Source: Flavobacteriales bacterium
GTDB taxonomy: Bacteria > Bacteroidota > Bacteroidia > Flavobacteriales_E > Vicingaceae
Assembly: GCA_029262915.1 (NCBI GenBank)
Contig: JAJCYN010000338.1
Span: 1-23,033 of the forward strand
Reading direction: 5' to 3'
DNA: 23,033 nucleotides
Shown here: positions 13,240 through 20,985 of the stretch, in pieces
Numbering within the stretch: position 1 is the stretch's first letter
How the letters are laid out: every line of letters starts with the position of its first letter
Translations under genes and position numbers: made by a program
The notes under the pieces: generated by a model
Told to the model about the DNA's origin: nothing
Databases searched by the model: none
The model's input: only the letters and a program-made list of their open reading frames with translations

Positions 13240-16228
13240 AAGCTGCTAGTCCTGAAATTTCCTGCCCTTGGGCTAATTTTATTAGTTGAGGAATTAAATC
13301 ATTCATCAATGCTGTTTCGGCTTTACTGCGTTGTTTCCAACCCAAATCTAAAGGCTCCATGAGGTCAGTTAATTTTTCTCCATCAAAAATCATTCGATCC
13401 ATAATCTGTTCAACAAACTTTTTTAAGCCAGCCGTTTGTAAACCGTGATCGTTTGCAATTATTGCCAGTTCTTTGTCGTACTTTTCTACTTTAAAGGTTT
13501 CAAAATTTTGTTTCAGCTCATCTGCAGTTTGTCCTACGCTCCAATCCACTTGGTTAATGTAGTCGGTTAAGTCTTCTTCTTCGTCCATAAGGTTGGAGTT
13601 AGACTTTAGCAAACTAATTACCTGAGATTTGCTCATTGATTGCTTAGAAGGCTTTTGCTGTGTACTGTCGGCAATCAGGCTTATAATGTAATCGTAATCA
13701 ATCACCGCAGAAGCAAAGAGTACAAACTCAAAATCCAGTTGCTGAATGTCTTCGGGTGCATCATCACCCTGTTCTTGCTGTATTTTTCTTAATTCTTTTG
13801 CTTTTTCTATGTACGAACTTTTAAACTCCTGCAATTTGTCTTTTGGCAGAATGGTTTCAATGGTAGTTTGTTGCTCTTCGTCCAAATCGGTGTATTGGTC
13901 TAGTTGAGTTTTGAGTCGTTGTACTTCCTTAAAGTTTTTTATAAAGGCAATTTTGGCGGCATCACCACGCAGGTTGTACACTTCTTGTGGTTCGTTTACC
14001 AAGTTGTGCTCCTCCATAAAATCGCCCAAGGCTTCTACTGCGTTGCGGTAATCGTCAATTACCACAGGAGCTGGGTCAACCATCCAAATTTCTTTGGCTT
14101 TGTCATTTTCTTCGCCTGAAAAGAGTGTGATGGCATGGTTTACAGATTCTTGCTGTGAACGAAAATCTAGTACATTGCCGTAAGGTTTTGTATCATTCAG
14201 CACTCTATTGGTACGAGAAAACGCCTGAATCAAACCGTGGTATTTCAGGTTCTTATCTACATACAGTGTGTTTAAAAATTTAGAATCAAAACCAGTCAAT
14301 AACATATCTACCACAATAGTTATATCAATCTTGTTTTTATGCGGATAATCTTTGTTTGTGAATTTTTGTTCTTTAATTCGTCTTTGTACATCCTGATAAT
14401 AGAGATCAAAATTGTTGATGTCGTGATTAGTGCCAAATTGTTTGTTGTAATCTGTAATAATCTCTATTAATGCTTTTTTCTTCTCTTCTGGATTTTGCTT
14501 GTTGTCTTCTTTCTCGTTTATTAAATCCTCTTGCAGTTGTTTGATGTCTGCTGCATTTTTCTGGCTTTGCTGATCTCCTTCTTTTGCAATCAGTTGTGCT
14601 GGTGGGGAGAATACTGCGGTAATGTTTAGCGGAACATAATCAGGATTATTAGTTTGCTTTTTTTGTTGAAGTTCTTTAAAAAGTCGATAGTATTCAATAG
14701 CATTATTGATGGAAGCAGTTGCCAAGACTGCATTAAATTTTCGTTGATTGGTGGCTGCATTATGTTTGTCTATAATTGCTTCTGCTACAGCTTGCTGTTC
14801 AATGGCTTCATCTGGGGTTTGGTCACCTTGTCCTTTAAAGTAATCAATATGAAACTTTAGCACATTTCTGTCTTCTATTGCGTGCGTAATCGTATAAGCA
14901 TGCAACTGCTTTTCAAAAATGCTTTCTGTGGTTTTATACGTTTCGTATTGATCTTCACGAATTTTCTGAGTAGAATTTTTATCGAAAATAGGTGTACCCG
15001 TAAAACCGAAAAGTTGTGCATTTGGAAAAAACTCTTTAATTGCTTTATGATTATCGCCAAATTGTGAACGGTGGCACTCATCAAAGATGAAAACCATACG
15101 TTTTTCACTTAATGGCTCTAAACGCTCTTTATAGTTACGCTTGTTCGTTTCATCTAAAGCCAAACCTAATTTTTGAATAGTAGTCACAATTACCTTGTCT
15201 GCATAATCAGTAGAGAGTAATCGTCTTACCAAAGTTTCGGTATTGGTGTTTTCTTCCACACTACCTTCCTGAAATTTATTGAATTCCTCACGAGTTTGTC
15301 GGTCGAGGTCTTTACGATCCACCACAAATAAACACTTTTCAATATCATGGTTGTCTTTCAACAAAGTGGAAGCTTTAAATGACGTCAAAGTTTTACCACT
15401 ACCTGTAGTATGCCAGATGTAACCGTTTCCTCGATTATCTTTTATACAATCAACAATTGCTTTTACCGCATAGATTTGATACGGACGCATCACCAACATT
15501 TTTTGTTCGCTTTGCACTAGTACCATATACTTGCTAATCATTTCACCCAAAGTACATTTTGATAAGAACTTTTCGGTGAATTCATGGAGTCCACTAATTT
15601 TCTTGTTGTTTACATCTGCTAATTTGTAGACAGGTAAAAACTGCTCGTCTGCATTGAATTGAAAGTGTTGATTCTTATTGTTGGCAAAGTAGAAGGTGTT
15701 ACTACGATTGCTCACAATAAACAATTGCATAAAGCACATCAGAGAATTACCATAACCATTGCCAGGTTCATTTTTGTAATCCACAATTTGTTGCATGGCT
15801 TTTCGTGGAGAAATATCCAATTTCTTCAATTCAATCTGAACCACAGGTAATCCATTAATTAGTAGAATTACATCATAACGTTGATTGCTGTTTTCTGTGT
15901 TGATTTTTAATTGACTGATGACTTCAAAATCGTTTTTACACCAGTCTTTAATGTTTACCAAAGTGTAATGAAGAGGTGTTCCATCTTCTCGTTGAAAATA
16001 CTGTCTTTCACGTAACAGTTTAGAAGCAGCAAAGGCATCTGGCTCAATGATTTCTTCACGCAAGCGTAAAAATTCATTGTCTGAAAGTCGAACACGATTC
16101 AATGCTTCAAACTTGGCTTTGAAGTTCTGTTCTAGTGTTTTTCGATCAACAATATCAGAGCGATAGATGTACTTCAACTCTATCAGCTGCTTTATTAGGT
16201 TCTCTTCTATTTGTGCTTCTTTAGTCAT
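13232..16228 (-). CDS. hsdR: HsdR, type I restriction endonuclease motor subunit
   Basis: 998 residues. The restriction subunit translocates DNA using ATP and cuts it far from the recognition site. Seen: PD-(D/E)xK nuclease with D119 (RYDVILL) and E133-x-K135 (QIELKK); helicase motif I HTTGSGKT (273-280); DEAD-type motif II DECH (383-386, followed by RSQFG); motif III-like GFTGTP (408-413); later helicase motifs including LLTGFDSKFLNTLYVDK and QAFSRTNR. A helical C-terminal region (about 800-998) should bind the methylase. The ATG overlaps the abiEii stop in an ATGA, and its stop overlaps the hsdS start by 8 nt, so translation is probably coupled throughout. All catalytic motifs are intact. 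Confidence 0.96.
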   Translation of the reverse strand: MTKEAQIEENLIKQLIELKYIYRSDIVDRKTLEQNFKAKFEALNRVRLSDNEFLRLREEIIEPDAFAASKLLRERQYFQREDGTPLHYTLVNIKDWCKNDFEVISQLKINTENSNQRYDVILLINGLPVVQIELKKLDISPRKAMQQIVDYKNEPGNGYGNSLMCFMQLFIVSNRSNTFYFANNKNQHFQFNADEQFLPVYKLADVNNKKISGLHEFTEKFLSKCTLGEMISKYMVLVQSEQKMLVMRPYQIYAVKAIVDCIKDNRGNGYIWHTTGSGKTLTSFKASTLLKDNHDIEKCLFVVDRKDLDRQTREEFNKFQEGSVEENTNTETLVRRLLSTDYADKVIVTTIQKLGLALDETNKRNYKERLEPLSEKRMVFIFDECHRSQFGDNHKAIKEFFPNAQLFGFTGTPIFDKNSTQKIREDQYETYKTTESIFEKQLHAYTITHAIEDRNVLKFHIDYFKGQGDQTPDEAIEQQAVAEAIIDKHNAATNQRKFNAVLATASINNAIEYYRLFKELQQKKQTNNPDYVPLNITAVFSPPAQLIAKEGDQQSQKNAADIKQLQEDLINEKEDNKQNPEEKKKALIEIITDYNKQFGTNHDINNFDLYYQDVQRRIKEQKFTNKDYPHKNKIDITIVVDMLLTGFDSKFLNTLYVDKNLKYHGLIQAFSRTNRVLNDTKPYGNVLDFRSQQESVNHAITLFSGEENDKAKEIWMVDPAPVVIDDYRNAVEALGDFMEEHNLVNEPQEVYNLRGDAAKIAFIKNFKEVQRLKTQLDQYTDLDEEQQTTIETILPKDKLQEFKSSYIEKAKELRKIQQEQGDDAPEDIQQLDFEFVLFASAVIDYDYIISLIADSTQQKPSKQSMSKSQVISLLKSNSNLMDEEEDLTDYINQVDWSVGQTADELKQNFETFKVEKYDKELAIIANDHGLQTAGLKKFVEQIMDRMIFDGEKLTDLMEPLDLGWKQRSKAETALMNDLIPQLIKLAQGQEISGLAAYE

Positions 16229-17220
16229 TGAGTTTTTTCTTTCAATTTCTCCATTATTTTATCCAGTAGCACATCAAAATCAAGCGATTCGCCATGTATC
16301 ATACTGCTTTGCATTTCTTTGTAATCAGATTTATACTTTTCCAAGAACTCATCAGGCGGAATGATGTTGATATTTTGTAAAGTTAACGTTTCATAATCTG
16401 TTGTTTTCATTGGTGTTAATACTCTTCTATGAGCAATTATGCTTTCAAAAAGGACTTTGTTTTTTAAAGCTGCTTGTCCGTACTCAGAATTTAGTATTTG
16501 CCCAATATCATAGAAATGTCTTGACATGCGTAAATGCCTTATTTTTTCTGATGGTTTTTGAAATTCTTCATGTAACAGAATGAGTTTTTCTAAAAATGTT
16601 TTTTGAGGGTTGGTAGCGTTTACAACAAATTCCTCTTCCTTAAATTCCGTTTCAGGATAATGCTCATCAATCATTGATTTGAGAGCAATTTCTTGGTTGG
16701 GTTCTATTAATGATCTTGAACTAACTTCAATTAAAACTCTTTTTGGTAAATAGGACAGGTCATCAAATAGTGATTGATAATTTACTTTAATGATTTCAGG
16801 GTCTTGATCAGATATCTGTGTGTTGTCTACCACCAGTTCAAATAGACTTTCATCAACTCCGTATTCTACTAATTGTTTTTGAAGTAATTCAGCTAAATCG
16901 GTAGAAACGAATGAGTGACAAGCTTTTCTCAATTTGCGAATTTGTCCTGTTGATAAATCTCCTTCAAACCCTAAATACTTCCTGTCGATTCCTAAGTCAA
17001 TATCTTCCGAAAATCGTTGAATCAAATTAAAGGCTTTGCTCAATGAAGTTCCTCCTTTGAATATTAAATGACTTCCCAAATCAGAAGTGAATATCATGCG
17101 TAACATGAGTGTTACCCAAGCATCTTTTTCAACAGCTTGTGGTGGTAAGTTTGTTCTTACACCAATTTGGATAAACAACTCAACTTGTTCTTCTTTTGTT
17201 AATGTTAGCCAATTGTTCAT
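16225..17220 (-). CDS. abiEii: AbiEii/AbiGii-type nucleotidyltransferase toxin
   Basis: 331 residues. It is the toxin of the type IV toxin-antitoxin pair AbiE, an abortive-infection system; family members act as nucleotidyltransferases, and characterised relatives add nucleotides to tRNA. Seen: GGTSLSK (56-62) and SEDIDLG (71-77), the G-G-T/S and D-x-D motifs of the DUF1814 / AbiEii fold. The full length is kept. It overlaps abiEi by 4 nt (ATGA) and hsdR by 4 nt (ATGA). Such strict packing between an AbiE pair and a type I restriction operon implies shared regulation: when AbiEi binds its operator, the restriction genes should be held down as well. The family assignment is solid; the exact target is unknown. 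Confidence 0.93.
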   Translation of the reverse strand: MNNWLTLTKEEQVELFIQIGVRTNLPPQAVEKDAWVTLMLRMIFTSDLGSHLIFKGGTSLSKAFNLIQRFSEDIDLGIDRKYLGFEGDLSTGQIRKLRKACHSFVSTDLAELLQKQLVEYGVDESLFELVVDNTQISDQDPEIIKVNYQSLFDDLSYLPKRVLIEVSSRSLIEPNQEIALKSMIDEHYPETEFKEEEFVVNATNPQKTFLEKLILLHEEFQKPSEKIRHLRMSRHFYDIGQILNSEYGQAALKNKVLFESIIAHRRVLTPMKTTDYETLTLQNINIIPPDEFLEKYKSDYKEMQSSMIHGESLDFDVLLDKIMEKLKEKTQ

Positions 17221-17798
17221 TTAGTCAATATTGTTTTTTGTATCCAAACAGGTGCATTTTTTAAATTTTGATAGATGAGCTCTCGCTCATTACTTTCATC
17301 AATTATCATTTGTATTTTATCAATCTGTTCTTGTTGAACATTTTTTTCTCCAATAGCCTTTAATGCTTGAATAATTAGATTAGTCAATCGGTGTTCAATG
17401 CTTAGGTTTTTTGGATTCGTCTTTTTAAACTGAATGGTCTGGTTTCCTACTTTTATGTTTCTCGCTGAGCCATCTGTTAAGAACACTACCTTCAGGGGGA
17501 TTTGTGTTGATAAGCTCAATAAATTCAGAGCCGTTGAACCAGTTGCTATTATTCTTGCTTTATCACGCTTTGAAATAGCTTTTGCTATTTGTTCAGCATG
17601 GGGGTAGATGATACCTAATCGCTCATGTTTTTTAGGTAAAAAGTATATTCCTTTTGCAATACGCTTAATGCTGTCGTCTTTAGTTAGGCGTTGCAAAGAT
17701 TTACGTACTGCTTCATAGTTTTCGAGTTCCGCAAAGTCTGAGATAAAGAATATTTCTCCCTTATTAACCTTTTTTTCTATGGTATTCAAGTCTAACAT
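17217..17798 (-). CDS. abiEi: AbiEi-type antitoxin / autorepressor (DUF6088-like)
   Basis: 193 residues. It is the antitoxin of the AbiE pair and probable repressor of the whole operon. The N-terminal winged helix (about 1-65: ISDFAELENYEAVRKSLQRLTKDDSIKRIAKGIYFLP) is the AbiEi DNA-binding domain; residues about 70-190 form the antitoxin domain (ATGSTALNLLSLSTQIP near 85-101). Characterised AbiEi proteins bind paired inverted repeats in their own promoter. Two such repeats lie here at 17798-17884, the nearer one overlapping the ATG. A perfect -7 element ends 6 nt before the ATG, so the transcript is probably leaderless. It is the first gene of the six-gene operon. Confidence 0.9.
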   Translation of the reverse strand: MLDLNTIEKKVNKGEIFFISDFAELENYEAVRKSLQRLTKDDSIKRIAKGIYFLPKKHERLGIIYPHAEQIAKAISKRDKARIIATGSTALNLLSLSTQIPLKVVFLTDGSARNIKVGNQTIQFKKTNPKNLSIEHRLTNLIIQALKAIGEKNVQQEQIDKIQMIIDESNERELIYQNLKNAPVWIQKTILTK

Positions 17799-17884
17799 TG
17801 TCCCAAAAATAGTAAATAATTGGGACTAAAGTATTAATGCTTGTAGAATATTTGTCCCGAAAATGAATTAAATTTGGGACAAAT
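17798..17884 (-). promoter_or_regulatory. abiE promoter with two inverted-repeat operators
   Basis: Operator 1 has arms TTGTCCC (17798-17804) and GGGACTA (17822-17828; one mismatch). Operator 2 has perfect arms ATTTGTCCC (17850-17858) and GGGACAAAT (17876-17884). In both, TTGTCCC and GGGAC are separated by exactly 17 nt, and the centres are 54 nt apart. The -7 element TATTTTTG (17811-17804, minus strand) lies inside operator 1. A repressor bound there would block the promoter and the start codon. The expected binder is AbiEi. Confidence 0.8.
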
Positions 17885-18005
17885 CGTTTGATAGATTGCA
17901 CAACTCAGCGGAGTAGGAAAAGCGGGTCTGTAATTAATGATAGGTTAGACCAAAATTATTTACAATTATTTGATGAATGTCTAAAATAAGTTAAGGGTTC
18001 CCACA

Positions 18006-18029
18006 TTTGATTTATAAATAAAAATCAAA
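18006..18029 (-). terminator. Hairpin over the radC stop codon
   Basis: On the minus strand TTTGATTT (18029-18022) pairs with AAATCAAA (18013-18006) around an 8-nt AT-rich loop. The stop codon TGA is inside the stem. No T run follows, so it is a weak terminator at best. The region from here to 17884 has no gene. Confidence 0.35.
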
Positions 18030-18645
18030 GCTTCTTAATATCCCACATCTTTAAACCTGTAACCTTCTTTATGGTTTCGTTATCATGACCTAATTCCTTA
18101 AGTTTCTTGGCAATCTCGATATTGTTACTTTTTAGAGCACGTTCTTTTTCCATCTCAATTTTCCAGTTTCTTAATTCATCCTTTTTAGCATCAATTAATT
18201 CGTATTTACCACTTTTTTTCAGTTTATCAATGATACCTTCATCTACAAAACTAAAATATTTCTTTTCTGAAATAATAAGATGCTCTATCACTTCAACACC
18301 CAGCATATCACCTGATTTCATGAGTTTATCAGTTAAATCTTCATCATTTTTTGAAGGATCAACTTCATCACTAGGATGATTATGAACTAAAACCATTTTA
18401 ACAGCCATTTTATAAATAGCCATTCTAAAAATTTCTCTTGGTTTTACCTGAACAGAGTTAACTGCTCCCAAACTAATTAATTCAATAAAAAGAATTTTAT
18501 TATGAGTATCTAATCCAACCACCCAAAAATGCTCCTGATTTCTTCTAATTTTGTTTTCACGCAACAGAATTTGTTGCATAATCTTATAGATATCCCCCGA
18601 GTAGAGAATCTTAATCTTTTGTTCTTGAGTAAGCCTTACGTTCAC
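18025..18645 (-). CDS. RadC-like JAB-domain protein of mobile elements
   Basis: 206 residues. JAB/MPN domain at about 15-140 with the zinc motif HNHPS (88-92), D101 and upstream Glu residues around E38. Family members are common on Bacteroidota islands; the old link to DNA repair is not supported, and a role in element biology or anti-restriction has been suggested. The tail (about 150-206) is a charged helix ending in AKKLKELGHDNETIKKVTGLKMWDIKKL-like sequence, resembling the HTH-like tail of Rpn-family transposase proteins. The start is a GTG; the next in-frame Met (residue 23) would cut into the domain. A perfect -7 element TATATTTG (18657-18650) ends only 5 nt before the GTG, so a leaderless message is likely. 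A perfect palindrome covers this promoter. Confidence 0.88.
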   Translation of the reverse strand: MNVRLTQEQKIKILYSGDIYKIMQQILLRENKIRRNQEHFWVVGLDTHNKILFIELISLGAVNSVQVKPREIFRMAIYKMAVKMVLVHNHPSDEVDPSKNDEDLTDKLMKSGDMLGVEVIEHLIISEKKYFSFVDEGIIDKLKKSGKYELIDAKKDELRNWKIEMEKERALKSNNIEIAKKLKELGHDNETIKKVTGLKMWDIKKL

Positions 18646-18669
18646 ATTTCAAATATAGGTATTTGAAAT
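18646..18669 (-). promoter_or_regulatory. Perfect palindrome over the radC promoter
   Basis: Arms ATTTCAAATA (18646-18655) and TATTTGAAAT (18660-18669) are perfect 10-bp inverted repeats around TAGG. The -7 element TATATTTG (18657-18650, minus strand) lies in the left arm and centre. This is a typical layout for a dimeric repressor. No second full copy was seen; ATTTCAAAT recurs once at 19573-19581 without an equal partner arm. Confidence 0.72.
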
Positions 18670-18701
18670 TTATAGATCATTATTGATTTATTAAAAATCA
18701 T

Positions 18702-18908
18702 TCATTCCTTAACCGCATCTCTAAAATTCTTACAAGCTCTTACCGCTTCTGCAGCAGTATTAATAAAATATCTGGAAACATATAAAGCTCCAAAAACAAC
18801 ACCTGCTCCAATCACTATTTTTACAATTGGTTTCTTGAAAAAACCATCTGAATCGTATAGTTGATATTTTTCTTTAATCTCGTTCTTCTTTCCTTGATTT
18901 CTTAACAT
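18702..18908 (-). CDS. Small protein with one membrane segment
   Basis: 68 residues, not recognised. A polar, basic N-terminus (MLRNQGKKNEIKEK) is followed by a hydrophobic segment at about 29-50 (KPIVKIVIGAGVVFGALYV) and a C-terminal amphipathic stretch. It is probably an inner-membrane protein. The start overlaps the end of the previous gene by 35 nt; no other start codon is available in frame. It is the last gene of a three-gene set that begins at 19426. Similar small membrane proteins are common on such elements; function unknown. Confidence 0.6.
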   Translation of the reverse strand: MLRNQGKKNEIKEKYQLYDSDGFFKKPIVKIVIGAGVVFGALYVSRYFINTAAEAVRACKNFRDAVKE

Positions 18909-19086
18909 AATGTATCAATTTAATAGTTATGAAAATTCCTGTACTAACTCCTGCGAAAATGAGTAGATTCTTTAATTGTCTTTTCTCTTTTATTAGGTGA
19001 TTGTTTTGGTTTTTTAATTGACTCAACTCTACAGGAATGTCAGGAACTATTCCAAGTTGATCACAATCTATAATTCCTTTAAGCAT
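18874..19086 (-). CDS. Small protein with coiled-coil and one membrane segment
   Basis: 70 residues from the ATG at 19086, which overlaps the previous stop by 8 nt and has an A-rich leader; an ATG at 19113 would overlap by 35 nt. There is a short N-terminal part (GIIDCDQLGIVPDIP), a polar coiled-coil-like helix (VELSQLKNQNNHLIKEKRQLK), a hydrophobic segment (NLLIFAGVSTGIFITIKLI) and a basic tail (KKSRKEERD). The charge pattern suggests that the tail faces the cytoplasm. Not recognised; its place between two other small genes of the same set suggests a joint role. Confidence 0.6.
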   Translation of the reverse strand: MLKGIIDCDQLGIVPDIPVELSQLKNQNNHLIKEKRQLKNLLIFAGVSTGIFITIKLIHYVKKSRKEERD

Positions 19087-19426
19087 TTTTAGTGATTTTA
19101 ATTGAGTTACCATCGCTTATAAAAGCATAATCATATACACACTTCCATATTTCATTATTTTTACGAATACTATGCGTTTGACAACCAAAGTGAAAACCTG
19201 CTCCTAACAAAAAATCTTTACTTCTAATAACTTCTGTTTCGTTTCCTAGAATTTCACTAAGAATAGTTCTGTTTTTGTCAAGAAGTCGTTCAACCCCCGA
19301 TTTTGCTTTTCTTTTCTTGTAAGCTTTAAGGTTGTTATAGCGAATTTGATTTTTACGTGAGGCAAATTGTTGATTGGTTCTTTTAGGGTAAAATACTTCT
19401 CCTGTTAGTGGGTCTTTTTGCTCCAT
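19079..19426 (-). CDS. Unknown protein of mobile-element type
   Basis: 115 residues from the ATG at 19426. A longer frame to a TTG at 19453 is rejected because it would lie inside the -7 promoter element. The N-terminus EQKDPLTGEVFYPKRTNQQFAS is a form seen in proteins of Bacteroidota islands without assigned function. A very basic segment follows (RKNQIRYNNLKAYKKRKAKS, about 22-41). The C-terminal half has two Cys in a hydrophobic context (FGCQTHS, WKCVYDYAF). No membrane segment. It is the first gene of the set 19426-18702. It may bind nucleic acid, but there is no direct evidence. Confidence 0.65.
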   Translation of the reverse strand: MEQKDPLTGEVFYPKRTNQQFASRKNQIRYNNLKAYKKRKAKSGVERLLDKNRTILSEILGNETEVIRSKDFLLGAGFHFGCQTHSIRKNNEIWKCVYDYAFISDGNSIKITKNA

Positions 19427-19450
19427 TGTTATTGAATTATTTGATTTAAT

Positions 19451-19481
19451 CAAAAGTACGCCACAATATAATTCATAACAA
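19451..19481 (-). promoter_or_regulatory. Promoter of the three small element genes
   Basis: A perfect -7 element TACTTTTG (19458-19451, minus strand) has TTG (19481-19479) 20 nt upstream as -33 element. The ATG at 19426 is 25 nt downstream. The spacing fits the known Bacteroidota housekeeping promoter and fixes the start of the first gene. Confidence 0.68.
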
Positions 19482-19603
19482 CCTAAATTAAAGCAAGTTG
19501 ATTGATTTTATCTTATGTTAACTCATCTTTAATGTAAATGGAATTTGGAATAATTTGTTTTAATTTAATGGTATTTCAAATTAAGATATAAAACAAAGTG
19601 TTT

Positions 19604-19680
19604 AGTGTACAGTTCATTAGATATTACCTCATTAATAGTCAGTCTGTTAGTTGAATCTTTACTGTACACTATACAGTAAA
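19604..19680 (-). promoter_or_regulatory. ACTGTA-type palindromes after the DUF3987 gene
   Basis: Arms TTTACTGTA (19658-19666) and TACAGTAAA (19672-19680) are perfect and enclose CACTA, directly next to the DUF3987 stop codon. In addition ACTGTACACT (19661-19670) has an exact inverse AGTGTACAGT at 19604-19613. The ACTGTA core is also in the operator at 21589-21620. There is no T run after the hairpin on the minus strand, so an operator is at least as likely as a terminator. The rest of the 227-nt gap to 19454 is AT-rich and without a gene. Confidence 0.6.
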
Positions 19681-20985
19681 CTATTTATTCCAAAAGCTAA
19701 TGGTTGTTTTCGATTTTTGCAATGCTCGTGCAATTTCATTATTTCCATAACCGTCATTTATGAGTTGTCGAATAGCCTCTTCTTTCGTTTTCCCATCAAT
19801 TAACGATAAAGAGAACGTTCTTAATAGTTGTGTTTCTTTTCCTTTTTTATTGCTTCCTTTATCTTGAATTTTACTTTGTACTTTTAAAGAGTTTGTATAA
19901 AAGTAATTGACCAAAATAATTGCTTTTTTAGCTGCTTGAATTCCAACTTCAGTTGGTTCTGGTTTTTGAAGACCTATATCATCTATAAATTGAATTACTA
20001 GTGCTAATCTTGGCATTAAGGCTTCTAGTTTTGATAAAGCACTTTTAACAATCTCGGGTAGTTTTTCATCATTTATCTTCGAATTAATAAAATTTTCATC
20101 CCATTCAAGAAATAACTGTTTAGCTGATGTACTAAACGGCAATATGATTGGGTGAATTGATTCATTTTCTTCTTTATTTTTTTCTATGTAAAGAAATCGA
20201 TTGATAAAATTATCATATTCAGCTATTAAAGAGGAGGGAAGCTCTTTATTAGAAATAGTTCTTTTAACGTCAGATGGGTAAGAAAAAAGAATTCTGCTCG
20301 TAAATCCATTGATGCCTCTATCGTCCTCAAAGAGTTTCGATAGCACATCGGGCTGTATTCCTCCTAATACATTTACAAAAGGATTGTCAATTCTTAAATT
20401 ATCTTCTGTTGTTTTCCGATTTAAACGAATGGATTGATTGCTGTATAAACTTAACCAATGTTGTTCAGCACTTCCTTTTGAATATCTTGTTAAATCATTA
20501 ATCCAACCGATTAATTCATCTCGGTAGTAGAGTACTCCATTCGGATTATTTTTTAAAATAGGGAACAAGGCTTCAATAGTAGTATCTCCTACAATTAACT
20601 GTTCTGGAATTGGTTTTGAGGGACTGCCTAACTCTTTTTCTGAATCGTATTGATTTTTTTCTTTACAATACTTTTGATACATCCTTTTGTCAATCTTTTG
20701 TAATGGATCAATAATCATTTTTAAAGAAGGTGTTTTTCTTACGCCAGAATAACCAACTATTGCAATCCATAAGATTGGACGTTCTAGCCATTCTTCTTTT
20801 ACCTTTATTTGATAACTATTTCCTATGATAGAAGCTACAGCAGACAATACACTGACACCCATAAAATCAGGAACTAAGTTTAAACATTCTGTACAGCCTT
20901 TAATATAGTTTCGGACTACTTCGGGAAATATTTCTAAAGGAAAAGGTTTTACATTATCGAAGTCATTTTCGTTAGAGGTCTTCAT
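19681..20985 (-). CDS. DUF3987-family ATPase-like protein of mobile elements
   Basis: 434 residues from the ATG at 20985; the frame reaches a TTG at 21003, which is not preferred. The family occurs next to primases and in satellites and islands of Bacteroidota. Seen: a P-loop-like GYSGVRKTP at about 78-86, where the usual Gly before Lys is Arg; a Walker B-like VLYYRDELIGW at about 151-161; an FVNVLGGIQPDVL strand near 222-234; and a C-terminal HTH-like segment with NNEIARALQKSKTTISFW (last 20 residues). That tail may bind DNA. It follows the 112-residue gene with a 14-nt overlap and shares the operon of the excisionase-like gene. It probably acts in element replication or maintenance; enzymatic activity is not certain because of the altered P-loop. 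Confidence 0.82.
   Translation of the reverse strand: MKTSNENDFDNVKPFPLEIFPEVVRNYIKGCTECLNLVPDFMGVSVLSAVASIIGNSYQIKVKEEWLERPILWIAIVGYSGVRKTPSLKMIIDPLQKIDKRMYQKYCKEKNQYDSEKELGSPSKPIPEQLIVGDTTIEALFPILKNNPNGVLYYRDELIGWINDLTRYSKGSAEQHWLSLYSNQSIRLNRKTTEDNLRIDNPFVNVLGGIQPDVLSKLFEDDRGINGFTSRILFSYPSDVKRTISNKELPSSLIAEYDNFINRFLYIEKNKEENESIHPIILPFSTSAKQLFLEWDENFINSKINDEKLPEIVKSALSKLEALMPRLALVIQFIDDIGLQKPEPTEVGIQAAKKAIILVNYFYTNSLKVQSKIQDKGSNKKGKETQLLRTFSLSLIDGKTKEEAIRQLINDGYGNNEIARALQKSKTTISFWNK

Noticed and set aside
13904..15850. Several open frames of 60-80 codons opposite hsdR.
   Set aside because: They lie wholly inside the intact hsdR gene and show no domains or promoters.
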